NCBI RefSeq assembly: GCF_024347635.1
Contig: NZ_AP025510.1
Location: 1,612,001-1,676,000, forward strand
Direction: 5' to 3'
DNA length: 64,000 nucleotides
DNA from: Vibrio tasmaniensis
GTDB taxonomy: Bacteria; Pseudomonadota; Gammaproteobacteria; Enterobacterales; Vibrionaceae
Position numbers and translations under genes: made by a program. Numbering within the stretch: the stretch's first letter is position 1; every line of letters starts with the position of its first letter. Positions 1-9,639 of this stretch are shown piece by piece. Under the pieces are notes generated by a model, which was not told the origin of the DNA, did no database searches, and saw nothing but the letters and a program-made list of their open reading frames with translations.

Positions 1-1
1 T

Positions 2-337
2 ATTCGCGAACTCAAGAACCTAGTCGAAAGGTGCATTCTTTTAGACAAGCCACCAGCGCACTATTGGCGCGAAATTAATGGCGATCCTGCACCCACCAGT
101 ATTTCAGTGACGGTGTCACATGGAGCAGAAATACCAAACTTGAATAACGTAGACGCTGCAGAAGGTTACCCGAACACTTGGACACTCAAAGAAGTAGAAA
201 AATCTCATATCGAGCAACTGGTGAGTTTTCATGATGGTAACAAATCCGCAGCTGCAAGAGACCTCGGCGTTGCACGGAAAACGCTAGAGCGTAAATATAA
301 AGACTGGAACACAGAAGGCTCTGAATATGCCGATTAG
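2..337 (+). CDS. Sigma-54-dependent response regulator, C-terminal part
   Basis: The gene enters from the left edge; only about the last 111 residues are present. The first residues (IRELKNLVERCILL) match the end of the AAA+ domain of NtrC-family activators. Residues near the end (AARDLGVARKTLERKYKDW) form a Fis-type helix-turn-helix that would bind upstream activating sequences. The stop overlaps the start of the following histidine kinase by 11 bp, so the two form a two-component pair. The sigma-54 promoters in the formate dehydrogenase cluster 9-10 kb downstream make that cluster a plausible target, but this is inference. The receiver domain lies outside the window. Confidence 0.9.
   Translation: MRELKNLVERCILLDKPPAHYWREINGDPAPTSISVTVSHGAEIPNLNNVDAAEGYPNTWTLKEVEKSHIEQLVSFHDGNKSAAARDLGVARKTLERKYKDWNTEGSEYAD
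107..119. other. matS site (Ter macrodomain, MatP binding)
   Basis: GTGACGGTGTCAC matches the enterobacterial and Vibrio matS consensus GTGACRNYGTCAC at every position. It lies inside the response regulator coding sequence, which is normal for matS. A matP gene is present in the same window at 49910-50365, and a dif site at 44180-44207, so a terminus location is consistent. Confidence 0.75.
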
Positions 338-2354
338 ACGTCATTGGTGGTCAAAGTGGACGTTTCGGTTCAAAACCATGGTGCGTTATCGTCTGTTATT
401 TTTGACGTCAGCGCCGATCATCTTAACTTTATGTGCTCTTGTTGCGATCACTTTGTATTGGTCTGTTCATTATACGTGGCAGGGGGCTTTGATCGATGTT
501 GATGAGCGTTTGGACGTTGCCGACAATAGTATCCATCTAATTCAAAACCAACAGGCCTATAACGTTCAAGCATTCGCTGAGTCTTATAACTTTCGAATCA
601 AACTTACGAGTGATATTTCAAAGGAAGAGCTCACACGTTGGGTTTCTGAAAACAAATCTCGCTATGAGCTCGACTTTTTGCGCTGGAGAAGTGTTGAGAG
701 CATGGGGAAAAAGCGTGAATACCTCGACCTGACACGCAAAGAATCGTTCTTTAGTGTATTGAGCCAAAATGAACTCAACGAGTTAGACCAAAACCTTGCA
801 AGGCAAGCCGAAGTCCCAATGCTCAATAATCAAAACGTTGAAACTCGGGGTTTAGTTAGCCGCACTGTTGTGTCAATTCGAGACAAGAATGATCACGTTA
901 TTGGTTTTCTTGATGGCGGGATCCTCCTTAATAACAGCACACAGTTAGTTGATCAGATCAGCAATTTGATCTATCCACAACGTGATGGTTTTAATCGCCG
1001 CATTGGCACGGTTACCGTATTCCTTGATGATCTGCGTGTCAGCACTAATGTGCCATTAAGCAGTGAAGACAGTGCAGGGCGCGCAATTGGTACTCGCGTT
1101 TCTCATGAGGTTCATTCAAAAGTATTGAATCAAGGGCAAAAGTGGTTAGACCGAGCATATGTCTACGACGCTTGGTACATCACCGCTTACCAACCAATCC
1201 ACGACCAGTTTGATAACGTTATTGGCATGCTTTATACCGGCTATCTAATCTGGCCACTCGTAGAGACGTATCTGACTAACCTTGGTGAAATCAGCATCAC
1301 CATCATATTACTGCTGTTAGCTTCAGGTTTGATCGTCCACCGTGGTGCACGCGATCTTTTCAACCCAATTGAACGCATCCATAAAGTTGTAAAGCTAGTC
1401 CAAATGGGCCAAGACAAGCGAATCGGTACGTTGGGTTTGGATGATCAACACGAACTTACGTTGCTTGCGAAACAGTTCGACAAAATGTTAGATCTGCTCC
1501 ACGAGCGTAATCAAGAGATTCAACAAGCTGCGTCTGAACTCGAATGTAAGGTTCATTCTCGTACCGCCAGTTTGAAAGAGAAAACGGAAGAACTCGAACT
1601 GCACATCCAGCTTCTCAACCAAGCTAGAGATAAGCTGGTGGTCAACGAAAAATTAGCCGCGTTAGGTGAGTTAACCGCAGGTATTGCCCATGAAATCAAT
1701 AATCCGACAGCAGTAATTCTAGGCAACGTTGAGCTAATGAAGTTTGAACTAGGTGACGAAGTGGCTCGTGTAGACGAAGAAGTCCACGCGATCATGGAGC
1801 AGATCGACCGAATCCGAAACATCACACGAAGCTTACTTCAATACAGCCGACACGGTGGTGTACAAGACGAAATCACTTGGCAACATATCAATCCAATTGT
1901 CGATGAAAGTATTACGCTCGTAAAAACAGGCGCAAAAAAGAAAGGCATTGTGTATGTCTCGCAATTGAATGCTAAAACCTCAGTCGAAGTGAACCGAAAC
2001 CAATTGCTGCAAATTCTAGTGAACCTGCAAATGAACGCGATTCACGCGATGGACGGACAGGGCACATTGACTATCTCGAGTGAAGATTGGGTTGAAAATG
2101 GAGTATCTCATGGTGCGATCGTTCATGTTGAAGATGAGGGCTGTGGTATTAAGGAAGAACAACTGAAACGTATATTCTCTCCTTTCTATACCACCAAAAG
2201 AGACGGTACAGGCTTAGGTTTGTCCGTTTCTCAAAGTATTTTGAGCCAAACGGGCGGCGAAATACGAGTTGAATCCGAAGTAGGTAAGGGAAGTCGCTTT
2301 AGTATCTATCTTCAGCAAAAAGCCACACCCCAGTTATTAGTGTCTAACCTTTAG
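327..2354 (+). CDS. Membrane sensor histidine kinase (Cache type)
   Basis: A 675-residue kinase. Transmembrane segment 1 is at about residues 22-46, followed by a periplasmic region of about 275 residues that resembles a Cache-type ligand domain. Transmembrane segment 2 is at about 321-341, then a HAMP linker and a coiled coil. The HisKA box GIAHEINNP carries the phospho-acceptor His455. The HATPase domain has an N-box near 565-575, DEGCGI near 605 and GTGLGL near 627. It has no receiver or HPt domain, so it should phosphorylate the response regulator encoded just upstream, whose stop it overlaps. An internal ATG at 378 is an alternative start. The ligand is unknown; the adjacent formate dehydrogenase genes suggest a respiratory substrate or small organic acid. 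Confidence 0.85.
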   Translation: MPIRRHWWSKWTFRFKTMVRYRLLFLTSAPIILTLCALVAITLYWSVHYTWQGALIDVDERLDVADNSIHLIQNQQAYNVQAFAESYNFRIKLTSDISKEELTRWVSENKSRYELDFLRWRSVESMGKKREYLDLTRKESFFSVLSQNELNELDQNLARQAEVPMLNNQNVETRGLVSRTVVSIRDKNDHVIGFLDGGILLNNSTQLVDQISNLIYPQRDGFNRRIGTVTVFLDDLRVSTNVPLSSEDSAGRAIGTRVSHEVHSKVLNQGQKWLDRAYVYDAWYITAYQPIHDQFDNVIGMLYTGYLIWPLVETYLTNLGEISITIILLLLASGLIVHRGARDLFNPIERIHKVVKLVQMGQDKRIGTLGLDDQHELTLLAKQFDKMLDLLHERNQEIQQAASELECKVHSRTASLKEKTEELELHIQLLNQARDKLVVNEKLAALGELTAGIAHEINNPTAVILGNVELMKFELGDEVARVDEEVHAIMEQIDRIRNITRSLLQYSRHGGVQDEITWQHINPIVDESITLVKTGAKKKGIVYVSQLNAKTSVEVNRNQLLQILVNLQMNAIHAMDGQGTLTISSEDWVENGVSHGAIVHVEDEGCGIKEEQLKRIFSPFYTTKRDGTGLGLSVSQSILSQTGGEIRVESEVGKGSRFSIYLQQKATPQLLVSNL

Positions 2355-2373
2355 TCGTTCATAACGCGAATAG

Positions 2374-2417
2374 AAAACACCTCCGTACTTAAGATAAGTT
2401 CGGAGGTGTTTTTATTT
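2374..2417 (+). terminator. Intrinsic terminator after the kinase
   Basis: Ten-base-pair stem (2376-2385 with 2401-2410, AACACCTCCG/CGGAGGTGTT) followed by TTTATTT. It ends the two-component operon and separates it from the convergent mscS-like gene. Confidence 0.85.
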
Positions 2418-2470
2418 ATGGCCGTTATTTCAAACGATTACGAGCGTCCAAAACATGAAAACCGTTAAGC

Positions 2471-3358
2471 CTAATGCGCTGCCACTGAAATCTTCGGTGG
2501 GTTGATGTTGTGCTTCTTAAACTCTTTCATCACACGCAGGGTAATGTCGGTTTCAAACAATTTCTCATACGCGGTGTCCACCACATAAGCCTTACACGTC
2601 AACTGTATCGCTAGGTAGTTGTCGGTAATCGTCTGTTTAACCAGAACCGTTACAGGCTTTGGCAAGTGTATGTAACGACTTGAAGACGCGGCTTCTTGAA
2701 TCAAGTCGCGGGCTAGGGTGATGTCTTCATTCATACCGACGTAAAACGGAATCACCACTTGCATGTCCAATGCGCCATAGTTACCACTGGTGGTCACTTC
2801 ATTTAAGAACTTGTTGTTCGGAATAGTAATGATGTCATCGTTCAGGGTTCTCATTCGTACCGAACGTAAACCAATGGTGATGATGTCGCCGTAGTTGCCT
2901 TCGAACGTGACGCGGTCACCAACCTGAAAGGGTCTGTCAATCATCACAGTGATGCCGGCGATAAACGATGCTGCCAAGTCTTTAAGCGCAAAGCCGACCG
3001 ACACGGCGAGGGTACCACCAATCAAAGCTAAGATTTGGTCGTTGATTCTAAAGCTCATCATGAACACGATAAGACCGGTGCTCACGTAGATAAAGAACTG
3101 AGTAAACGATTGCAGTTTTTGTAGCAGCATTCGATATTGCACGAACTGACTACCAAAACTGGTCACTAACGAATTGATGAACTTAAGCAACAACCACATT
3201 GCGGCAATAACGATCATGGAGAAGAACACGCCGCTCCATCGCACCAAGCTCGCTATCTTAGAGATGTTTTCTACGTTGGCTAACTCTTCCGTCGCAAAGG
3301 TCGGGAAACTGACAGCACTTGCCAAGCCAACAAATAGTAGGATAAATAACTTCTTCAT
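2471..3358 (-). CDS. Small mechanosensitive channel, MscS family
   Basis: 295 residues with a signal-peptide-like N-terminus (to about residue 22), hydrophobic segments near 37-62 and 84-106, and a glycine/alanine-rich pore helix at about 108-135 (GGTLAVSVGFALKDLAASF) typical of MscS TM3. The beta domain follows with PFQVGDRV and the IPNNKF motif of MscS proteins. The family opens on membrane tension and releases osmolytes. Its start lies 1-2 nt after the stop of the upstream 781-residue ATPase gene, so the two are almost certainly cotranscribed and may act together. Confidence 0.88.
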   Translation of the reverse strand: MKKLFILLFVGLASAVSFPTFATEELANVENISKIASLVRWSGVFFSMIVIAAMWLLLKFINSLVTSFGSQFVQYRMLLQKLQSFTQFFIYVSTGLIVFMMSFRINDQILALIGGTLAVSVGFALKDLAASFIAGITVMIDRPFQVGDRVTFEGNYGDIITIGLRSVRMRTLNDDIITIPNNKFLNEVTTSGNYGALDMQVVIPFYVGMNEDITLARDLIQEAASSSRYIHLPKPVTVLVKQTITDNYLAIQLTCKAYVVDTAYEKLFETDITLRVMKEFKKHNINPPKISVAAH

Positions 3359-3359
3359 T

Positions 3360-5705
3360 TTACTTCACCAGTAGATGTTGACGATCAAGAACGTTAGTAA
3401 TGTGGCGGAACCAGTGCTCGGAAATTCGAGCCTTTTCTTCATGCCAACCAATATAACCACGGCTTTCAAAGTAACGCAGAATCCCCGTTATCTCTGCCGT
3501 GCTCAGCTGTGTACATTCAGACAACACTTCCGGCGAAGCGATTTCCAGTTGTACAATAGAACGAAGCACAGCCAACATAGGTTTCGGCATGTTTTCTAGC
3601 TCCTGTGCTTCAGGAACATGGAACAAGCGAACCACGGCTTGATCTGTCTCTTTATTTCGGTTCAAAGAGAGTCGGAAGAAACGCAGCGCAACGGTAGGGT
3701 TGCCATCAGAGTAGTGCCACAAAATTCGATAGAAACCTTGGCGTGCACGTTCTTCTTCACTCATATCATCTTGGTCCCATTGCTTAGGGAGCACTAAGCC
3801 ATCAAAAGACAGCGGCTTCTCAAGCTCCGTATTGATACGGCTATTTAGAAGTTCACCCACTTGTTTCTCTGTCCAACGCGGAAGGAAGCACACCAAATCA
3901 AACAGCAGACGCTCACCACGCGCTCTATCCACAAATCGCCAACTTGATTTGGCGATCGATATCACGACACGGTGGTTCTTTTTAGAACGACGCAGAAGGT
4001 TGGTCAAACGAATCAAATCAGACAGACCGCCAACCATTGGTTTCACCAGTCGTTGAGCGTTATCTATCGCGATAAGGTAAGTGGTATTGCTCTTACGAAG
4101 GTGCGCTAATATTTGAATTTCAGTTGCTTCTTCTTCCAAGCCAATGCTCACGGCTAAATGCGCTAAGAGCTCTTGGTAACCCGCGTAAGGGCAGCTTACA
4201 TATACGGGCTCAGCGTTAGATACTTTGTGCAGCAAGGTATAAAGCAGCGTTGTCGCGCCCACACCACGCTCACCTGAAACAATACAGATAGCCGGGCTGT
4301 CTGACATCAAGTAGCGAGACAGTTGCTTAACCTCGTCACCGGCATAGTCAATTAACGTGCTGTCTATATTACCAGGCAGAATGTATTCATAGGTTTGATC
4401 GCCTTTGATTCGAACCAAGTTTTGCTGATTCTTATCGAGATCTGACTGCTTAGCCACTTCGATTCTAAACAGATACGCCAAAGCTTGGCTAAACAGCGTG
4501 TAGTTAGACAGAAGGGCCATAATTCGGTGTTGGAAGTTGTAAACGCTCAGCCACACGATACCAATGGCTGTCGCCAATATATTAAGTAACAACGTATCCT
4601 TACGGTTTACTGCCCAATTCACCCAAACCGGACGGTCAGAGATGTGTTGAAGTGTATCGAAGACCTTCGCTCTCCATAATCGGAGTACTGAAACCGTAAC
4701 CAATACAAACCAGAAAAACAGAGCACTATATATCCAACTATAAATCGTGCCTTTGCCTAGCGTAATACTTGATATTTGCAGAATCACACCCGCCACGATG
4801 AAGCTCCACACGTAACGGCGGATAGTCGATAGGCGCAGCGCGATCACTTCTTGATTGGATGTACGACCCAAACGGTAGGCAAATTCCAAAATAAAGCTGA
4901 TGGCAATCGAACCACCTAGAATCCACCACGTGAAGATCTCCAGGAAAATCAAATGTTGCAGACTAGGGATACTAGAAAGCACTCTCAATGACAATGTGAT
5001 GGCAATTAGCCAAGCAATCGCACTTTCAGCGCGGCTGATGTACCAAATGACACGAACCAAGAAAGGAGGATTCGTCTTCGCTTCAAGAAAGTTAATTCGA
5101 AACAACTCAATCAAGCGAGTGCTGTTAGCAAGCCACCACACTAAACCGAAATAGATGAACAACACTTTTAACGACGCACCAATCACAGGAACGGGCGAAA
5201 TAAAGATATCGTTAACTAACGCCTTGAAGCTTCGGATTTGGAAGTATGCAAGATACTCAATATTGAGCTTAGTTAATTCCCATTCTTGCTTAAACTGGGT
5301 AACACCATAAGGGCCAAAACCGGTTAAGCGCTCTTTGTTCGCAGAGTTCGTCTGTTCTAGAAGATGTTGTTTACTTACGTTTAAGCTATTCAAAGTGACG
5401 TAACTGGTTTGAACCTCAAACCATTGATCGACGTCGTTGTTATCTCTATAAGCTTTTATCTGTTGCTCGAAGATTTTGATTTCCTGCTTTTGAACTCGCA
5501 GAACTTCAGCTAACAAGATATTGACTTGGCGTCGGTCCGACGGCTCCATAAAGAGAGGATCGGGTAACGAATCAATTCGAGCATCGAGGTCAACAGCAGA
5601 ATCGGATACCTGCGGCTGAGATTGTAAGTCATATTCCAAGTTGGCATGACTAGGCCATGAGAGAATGGCTAAAGTGAGGAGTAAGAAGCGCGATAGTGAA
5701 CGCAT
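3360..5705 (-). CDS. Large membrane protein with AAA/STAND-like ATPase domain
   Basis: 781 residues. A signal peptide (about 1-21) precedes a predicted periplasmic helical region, then about six to seven hydrophobic segments between roughly residues 165 and 410. A cytosolic P-loop domain follows: the Walker A position reads GERGVGATT starting at Gly478, where the invariant lysine is replaced by Ala484. A Walker B-like LIAIDNAQ strand lies about 65 residues later. The C-terminal 100 residues look like a winged-helix domain. The gene precedes the mscS-like gene with no real gap, so a shared role in envelope stress or channel control is likely. I do not recognise a named family. The lysine is missing from the raw codons, so this is not a reading error of mine. 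Confidence 0.75.
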   Translation of the reverse strand: MRSLSRFLLLTLAILSWPSHANLEYDLQSQPQVSDSAVDLDARIDSLPDPLFMEPSDRRQVNILLAEVLRVQKQEIKIFEQQIKAYRDNNDVDQWFEVQTSYVTLNSLNVSKQHLLEQTNSANKERLTGFGPYGVTQFKQEWELTKLNIEYLAYFQIRSFKALVNDIFISPVPVIGASLKVLFIYFGLVWWLANSTRLIELFRINFLEAKTNPPFLVRVIWYISRAESAIAWLIAITLSLRVLSSIPSLQHLIFLEIFTWWILGGSIAISFILEFAYRLGRTSNQEVIALRLSTIRRYVWSFIVAGVILQISSITLGKGTIYSWIYSALFFWFVLVTVSVLRLWRAKVFDTLQHISDRPVWVNWAVNRKDTLLLNILATAIGIVWLSVYNFQHRIMALLSNYTLFSQALAYLFRIEVAKQSDLDKNQQNLVRIKGDQTYEYILPGNIDSTLIDYAGDEVKQLSRYLMSDSPAICIVSGERGVGATTLLYTLLHKVSNAEPVYVSCPYAGYQELLAHLAVSIGLEEEATEIQILAHLRKSNTTYLIAIDNAQRLVKPMVGGLSDLIRLTNLLRRSKKNHRVVISIAKSSWRFVDRARGERLLFDLVCFLPRWTEKQVGELLNSRINTELEKPLSFDGLVLPKQWDQDDMSEEERARQGFYRILWHYSDGNPTVALRFFRLSLNRNKETDQAVVRLFHVPEAQELENMPKPMLAVLRSIVQLEIASPEVLSECTQLSTAEITGILRYFESRGYIGWHEEKARISEHWFRHITNVLDRQHLLVK

Positions 5706-6156
5706 AAAAGTCTCTTAGAATTATGAGGTTAGGATTACTATAGTTAGATAATCTTACTTTGTGAAATCCAACCCCGTATCGGGGGCGAGTACTTTATTCC
5801 TGTTTCGATCGATTTTGTCATGAAATTGTCAGGGATTAGGCTAGTCTTGGCTATGTCTGTGCCTGCTTTGATCGGGTTGGTTTTACTGTAACTAATCAGC
5901 ATACGATATATTCAATGGTCGGCATGATTTGGGACGTTATATCTCTCCCATTTTAGGGCGCCGTTTGATATTTTGTTTTCCCTGAAAATCAGCGGCTTTT
6001 CGTCAATAAATAGAAAATCAAAAGTGTGAGTCAGCTCAAACTATGATTTGGTTGGGTTATCACTCACTTAATAGCGGGTAATTGCAATCAAGACTTGCAG
6101 TTAAAGCCCCGAACAAGTAACGTTGCGGCGTTTTTCACATTAAAAAGGTAACGGCA
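5706..6156. other. Divergent intergenic region, 451 bp
   Basis: This separates the minus-strand ATPase/mscS operon from plus-strand ybiT and must hold both promoters. I see a small hairpin, CCCCG-TAT-CGGGG at 5772-5784, and a 6-bp inverted repeat GTGAGT/ACTCAC (6026-6031 with 6062-6067) in the probable ybiT leader. No open reading frame with a ribosome-binding site and no tRNA is visible. Confidence 0.5.
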
Positions 6157-7740
6157 TTGATCTCCACAGCAAATATCACCCAACAATTCGGCGCTAAGCC
6201 ACTTTTCGAAAATATTTCAGTTAAGTTCGGCGAAGGCAACCGCTACGGTTTAATCGGCGCGAATGGCTGTGGTAAATCGACGTTCATGAAGATCCTATCT
6301 GGTGAACTTGAGCCAAGTGCTGGTAACGTAAGCTACGATCCAAACGAGCGCGTAGCTAAACTAAACCAAGACCAATTTGCTTACGAAGAATTCACGGTAA
6401 TCGACACGGTTATCATGGGTCACAAAGAGCTTTGGGCTATTAAGCAAGAGCGTGACCGCATTTACTCTTTGCCTGAAATGAGCGAAGAAGACGGCATGAA
6501 GGTAGCTGATCTTGAAGTTCAGTTCGCTGAAATGGACGGTTACATGGCAGAAGCGAAAGCGGGTGAGCTTCTTCTTGCGGTAGGTATTGAAGAATCTATG
6601 CACTTCGGTCTAATGAGCGAAGTAGCACCAGGTTGGAAACTTCGTGTTCTATTGTCTCAAGTACTGTTTGCAGACCCGCATATCATGCTTCTTGACGAAC
6701 CAACGAACAACCTGGACATGGACACCATCAAGTGGTTGGAAGATACGCTAAACCAACGTAACTGCACAATGATCATCATTTCGCACGACCGTCACTTCCT
6801 AAACTCTGTTTGTACACACATGGCTGACCTTGATTACGGCGAACTTCGTCTATTCCCTGGTAACTACGATGAGTACATGACAGCTGCGACACAAGCTCGT
6901 GAGCGTCTACTGTCTGACAACGCGAAGAAGAAAGCACAAATTGCTGAACTTCAAACGTTCGTATCTCGTTTCTCTGCTAACGCATCTAAAGCGAAGCAAG
7001 CAACGTCTCGTGCTAAGCAGATCGATAAGATTCAACTAGACGAAGTTAAAGCATCTAGCCGTCAAAACCCATTCATCCGTTTCGAACAGTCTAAAGAGCT
7101 ATTCCGTAACGCACTTGTGGTTGAAAACCTATCTCAAGGTTTTGAAGAAGACCTATACAACAAGTTCGACGGTATTTTCGAAGTAGGTGAGCGTGTTGCT
7201 ATCATCGGTGAGAACGGTGTGGGTAAAACAACGCTACTGAACACACTAGCTGGCGCTCTTGAGCCACGTACTGGTGAGTACAAGTGGTCTGAAAACTCAA
7301 ACATCGGTTACTACGCTCAAGATCACGCACACGATTTCGAGACAGACATGAACTTGTTTGATTGGATGAGCCAATGGCGCCAAGAAGGCGAAGACGAGCA
7401 AGTTGTTCGTGGTTTCCTAGGTCGTATGCTATTTGGTCAAGACGACATTAAGAAATCTGTAAAGGTTATCTCTGGTGGTGAACAAGGTCGTATGCTTCTT
7501 GGTAAGATCATGATGCACAAGCCAAACATCCTGCTTATGGATGAACCAACGAACCACATGGATATGGAATCTATCGAAGCGCTTAACTTGGCTCTTGAGA
7601 ACTACAAAGGCACATTGTTCTTCGTATCTCACGACCGTGTATTCGTAGACTCGCTTGCAACTCGTATCCTTGAAATCAAAGATGGCAAGATCAACGATTT
7701 CCGCGGTACTTACGCTGAGTTCTTGAAAGCACGCGGCTAA
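6157..7740 (+). CDS. ybiT: ABC-F family ATPase YbiT
   Basis: 527 residues with two ABC ATPase domains and no transmembrane segment. Domain 1 has Walker [10 protein letters not shown] near residue 39, the variant signature [12 protein letters not shown] seen in YbiT, and [10 protein letters not shown]. The linker between the domains contains the YbiT-typical stretch [16 protein letters not shown]-like and [18 protein letters not shown]. Domain 2 has [17 protein letters not shown] and [14 protein letters not shown] proteins bind the ribosomal E site and modulate translation. The start is TTG at 6157, preceded by AAAAAGGTAAC. Codon use is strongly optimised, implying high expression. Confidence 0.93.
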   Translation: MISTANITQQFGAKPLFENISVKFGEGNRYGLIGANGCGKSTFMKILSGELEPSAGNVSYDPNERVAKLNQDQFAYEEFTVIDTVIMGHKELWAIKQERDRIYSLPEMSEEDGMKVADLEVQFAEMDGYMAEAKAGELLLAVGIEESMHFGLMSEVAPGWKLRVLLSQVLFADPHIMLLDEPTNNLDMDTIKWLEDTLNQRNCTMIIISHDRHFLNSVCTHMADLDYGELRLFPGNYDEYMTAATQARERLLSDNAKKKAQIAELQTFVSRFSANASKAKQATSRAKQIDKIQLDEVKASSRQNPFIRFEQSKELFRNALVVENLSQGFEEDLYNKFDGIFEVGERVAIIGENGVGKTTLLNTLAGALEPRTGEYKWSENSNIGYYAQDHAHDFETDMNLFDWMSQWRQEGEDEQVVRGFLGRMLFGQDDIKKSVKVISGGEQGRMLLGKIMMHKPNILLMDEPTNHMDMESIEALNLALENYKGTLFFVSHDRVFVDSLATRILEIKDGKINDFRGTYAEFLKARG

Positions 7741-7816
7741 GCTTTAAGTTAGCCTTAGTTTTCAACTCAATGCGTTGGAAATTCAGCCATAAGCTATAAA
7801 CCGAAAATTAAAAATT

Positions 7817-7854
7817 AAAAACGCCGTCATACTGAAAAGCATGACGGCGTTTTT
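7817..7854. terminator. Bidirectional terminator between ybiT and fdhD
   Basis: Fourteen-base-pair stem (7817-7830 with 7841-7854, core ACGCCGTCAT/ATGACGGCGT), A-rich on the left and T-rich on the right. It can serve ybiT and, on the other strand, convergent fdhD. Confidence 0.85.
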
Positions 7855-7983
7855 GTATCTTGTATCTAGCTAAGTTTCTATGTATCTATCCTTGAAGGGT
7901 CACTAACTCTTTACATCAGAACTTTACAATTAGAAGCGGTTAGTGAATCTCCAATCGAACCTACGCTTTTTTCCGACTGCTGA

Positions 7984-8805
7984 TTATTCACCTTTCACAT
8001 CAAATTCAATCTTCTCTGCGCCAGTGAACACTTGGAAACGCAGGCCTTTAGCACGAGCGATGGTCGTGATACCAAATTGCTGAGCCAAATCTAAACCCAT
8101 TTGCGTTACGCCTGAACGTGATAACAGAACAGGAATACCCATCTGCGCCACTTTGATGACCATTTCAGAAGTCAGGCGGCCAGTAGTATAAAAAATCTTA
8201 TCTTTACCAGACTCTTTGTTAAGCCAGATCTCACCAGCCAACGTATCTACCGCATTGTGACGGCCAACATCTTCAACAAACGATAGAACCTTGTCATCTT
8301 TGCAAACTGCGCAACCATGTACCGCGCCAGCTTTCTTGTACGTGTCGTTGTAATGGGTCAGTGCTTCTAAAGCCGTGTAAATTTCAGATTGCTTAATCTT
8401 GGTCTGAGGCACTTGGTAATCTTCCAACTGCTTCATCACGTTACCAAACATAGTGCCCTGACCACAGCCAGAGGTCACCGTCTTCTTCTTAAGCGCTTGC
8501 TCAAGCTGGCTCGTATCTTCATTGGTAATGACCGCTGCAGAGCTGGTTTCCCAATCAATGATGATAGATTCAACCGCATCAGGGTCAGAAAGGAAGCTTT
8601 GGTTCTTCAAATAACCCAAGACTAAAGATTCAGGACGTGAGCCGAGCGTCATCAGGGTTACGATCTCTTTCCAGTTCAACATGACGGTAAGAGGGCGTTC
8701 ACAAGCGATCTGTTTGGTTAGCTTCTCACCATATTCATCAAACACTTCAACTTCGATTGTTTGAAGTGGGTTTTCACTAGTTTTTATTATGTTTGGTTTT
8801 ACCAC
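7984..8805 (-). CDS. fdhD: Sulfurtransferase FdhD
   Basis: About 273 residues of the FdhD family, which passes sulfur to the molybdenum cofactor of formate dehydrogenase. Family motifs include GAVHGCAVC and VEDVGRHNAVDTL. The catalytic cysteine lies in TSGCGQGTMFG: the first cysteine of the usual CxxC pair is present but the second position is glycine. Two GTG starts are possible. GTG at 8811 sits only 1 nt from AGGA, whereas GTG at 8805 has 7-nt spacing, so I prefer 8805. It is transcribed away from the formate dehydrogenase operon, with its own sigma-54-like promoter at 8907-8921. Confidence 0.92.
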   Translation of the reverse strand: MVKPNIIKTSENPLQTIEVEVFDEYGEKLTKQIACERPLTVMLNWKEIVTLMTLGSRPESLVLGYLKNQSFLSDPDAVESIIIDWETSSAAVITNEDTSQLEQALKKKTVTSGCGQGTMFGNVMKQLEDYQVPQTKIKQSEIYTALEALTHYNDTYKKAGAVHGCAVCKDDKVLSFVEDVGRHNAVDTLAGEIWLNKESGKDKIFYTTGRLTSEMVIKVAQMGIPVLLSRSGVTQMGLDLAQQFGITTIARAKGLRFQVFTGAEKIEFDVKGE

Positions 8806-8906
8806 AGTCACGTCCTACTTAATGAGATAGCGATTTTAAGAGATAAGAAGTTAACAAGAGGGTCTAACGCCGATCCTGTTAATCGATTCTTTAACTCATG
8901 CTTAAA

Positions 8907-8921
8907 GCAAATCTTATTCCA
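8907..8921 (-). promoter_or_regulatory. Sigma-54-type promoter for fdhD
   Basis: On the minus strand the sequence reads TGGAAT-AAGAT-TTGC, matching the -24/-12 layout TGGCAC-N5-TTGC with exact GG/GC spacing. The predicted start would be near 8895, about 90 nt before the fdhD start codon. Two like elements face the other way at 9081-9095 and 10437-10451. Confidence 0.55.
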
Positions 8922-9080
8922 AAATAACGGGTATTCAGGAAAACATGAAGCATTCGATTAAAATAGCGCAAAATATGAGAGTTCACCGAGTGGAGTTGTA
9001 TGAAATAACCAGTATCGACTAACGTTAAGTGACAACTTGATAAAGAACATTGTAGATGTGCTATTGGAGTTAACCTGTAT

Positions 9081-9095
9081 TGGCGTGTTTATTGC
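9081..9095 (+). promoter_or_regulatory. Sigma-54-type promoter for DUF3305-DUF3306
   Basis: TGGCGT-GTTTA-TTGC matches the sigma-54 consensus with correct spacing. The predicted start is near 9107, 68 nt upstream of the DUF3305 start codon. A dyad-like GTACAAAATGTCC at 9123-9135 lies just downstream and resembles the repeated motif found before the fdh operon. Confidence 0.6.
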
Positions 9096-9174
9096 TTGAT
9101 AGCGCTTATAGGATTGAGCTAAGTACAAAATGTCCTAAGCACATTCAGACCAGAGAAAATCAATTGGGTGAAGT

Positions 9175-9639
9175 ATGTCTGAGATAAAAGAATTCAAAGA
9201 ACAATATGAAAAAACAGAAGCAGCTTGGCCAATCGGTGTCCAAAGAATAGAGAAAGAGATCAAAACAGGTATCTGGGTAACCACTCAATGGGAATTGAAG
9301 GGGTTTGAACTGTCACCAGAAGATGACGCCCAAGACGTTTGTTTACTTCAGTTACACAAAGACGAACGTACTGACTACCGTTTCAATTTAAGCTCCCAAC
9401 AACCAAAGCTTTTCTTAGTAATGGATAATGTCGATTCTGATGTTAAGCCCGTCATTCAGTTACTTACTGCCTCACAAACCGTTGCAGGGCAATACATGGA
9501 CGGTGACAACCAAGTACTTTCCTACGACATTCCTTTGCCCGTACAGGCTTGGATGGAAGCGTTCATTGGTCGTCATGGCGAGTTATTAGAAACAAGACGT
9601 AAGAAACGCAAAGGCGCGGGAAGATCAAATGGCAACTAA
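9175..9639 (+). CDS. DUF3305 family protein of formate dehydrogenase cluster
   Basis: 154 residues, soluble, with no signal peptide, starting with MSEIKEF and ending in a basic tail (RRKKRKGAGR). The motif WPIGVQRIE and the pattern of aromatic residues match the DUF3305 family, which is found almost only beside formate dehydrogenase genes in proteobacteria. Its biochemical role is not known; an assembly or maturation factor is likely. Its end overlaps the DUF3306 start by 11 bp, so the two are translationally coupled. It follows a sigma-54-like promoter at 9081-9095. Confidence 0.75.
   Translation: MSEIKEFKEQYEKTEAAWPIGVQRIEKEIKTGIWVTTQWELKGFELSPEDDAQDVCLLQLHKDERTDYRFNLSSQQPKLFLVMDNVDSDVKPVIQLLTASQTVAGQYMDGDNQVLSYDIPLPVQAWMEAFIGRHGELLETRRKKRKGAGRSNGN

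Noticed and set aside
2907-2919. GTGACGCGGTCAC as a further functional matS
   Set aside because: One defined position differs from the consensus on both strands and it lies inside the mscS-like gene; kept only as a remark.
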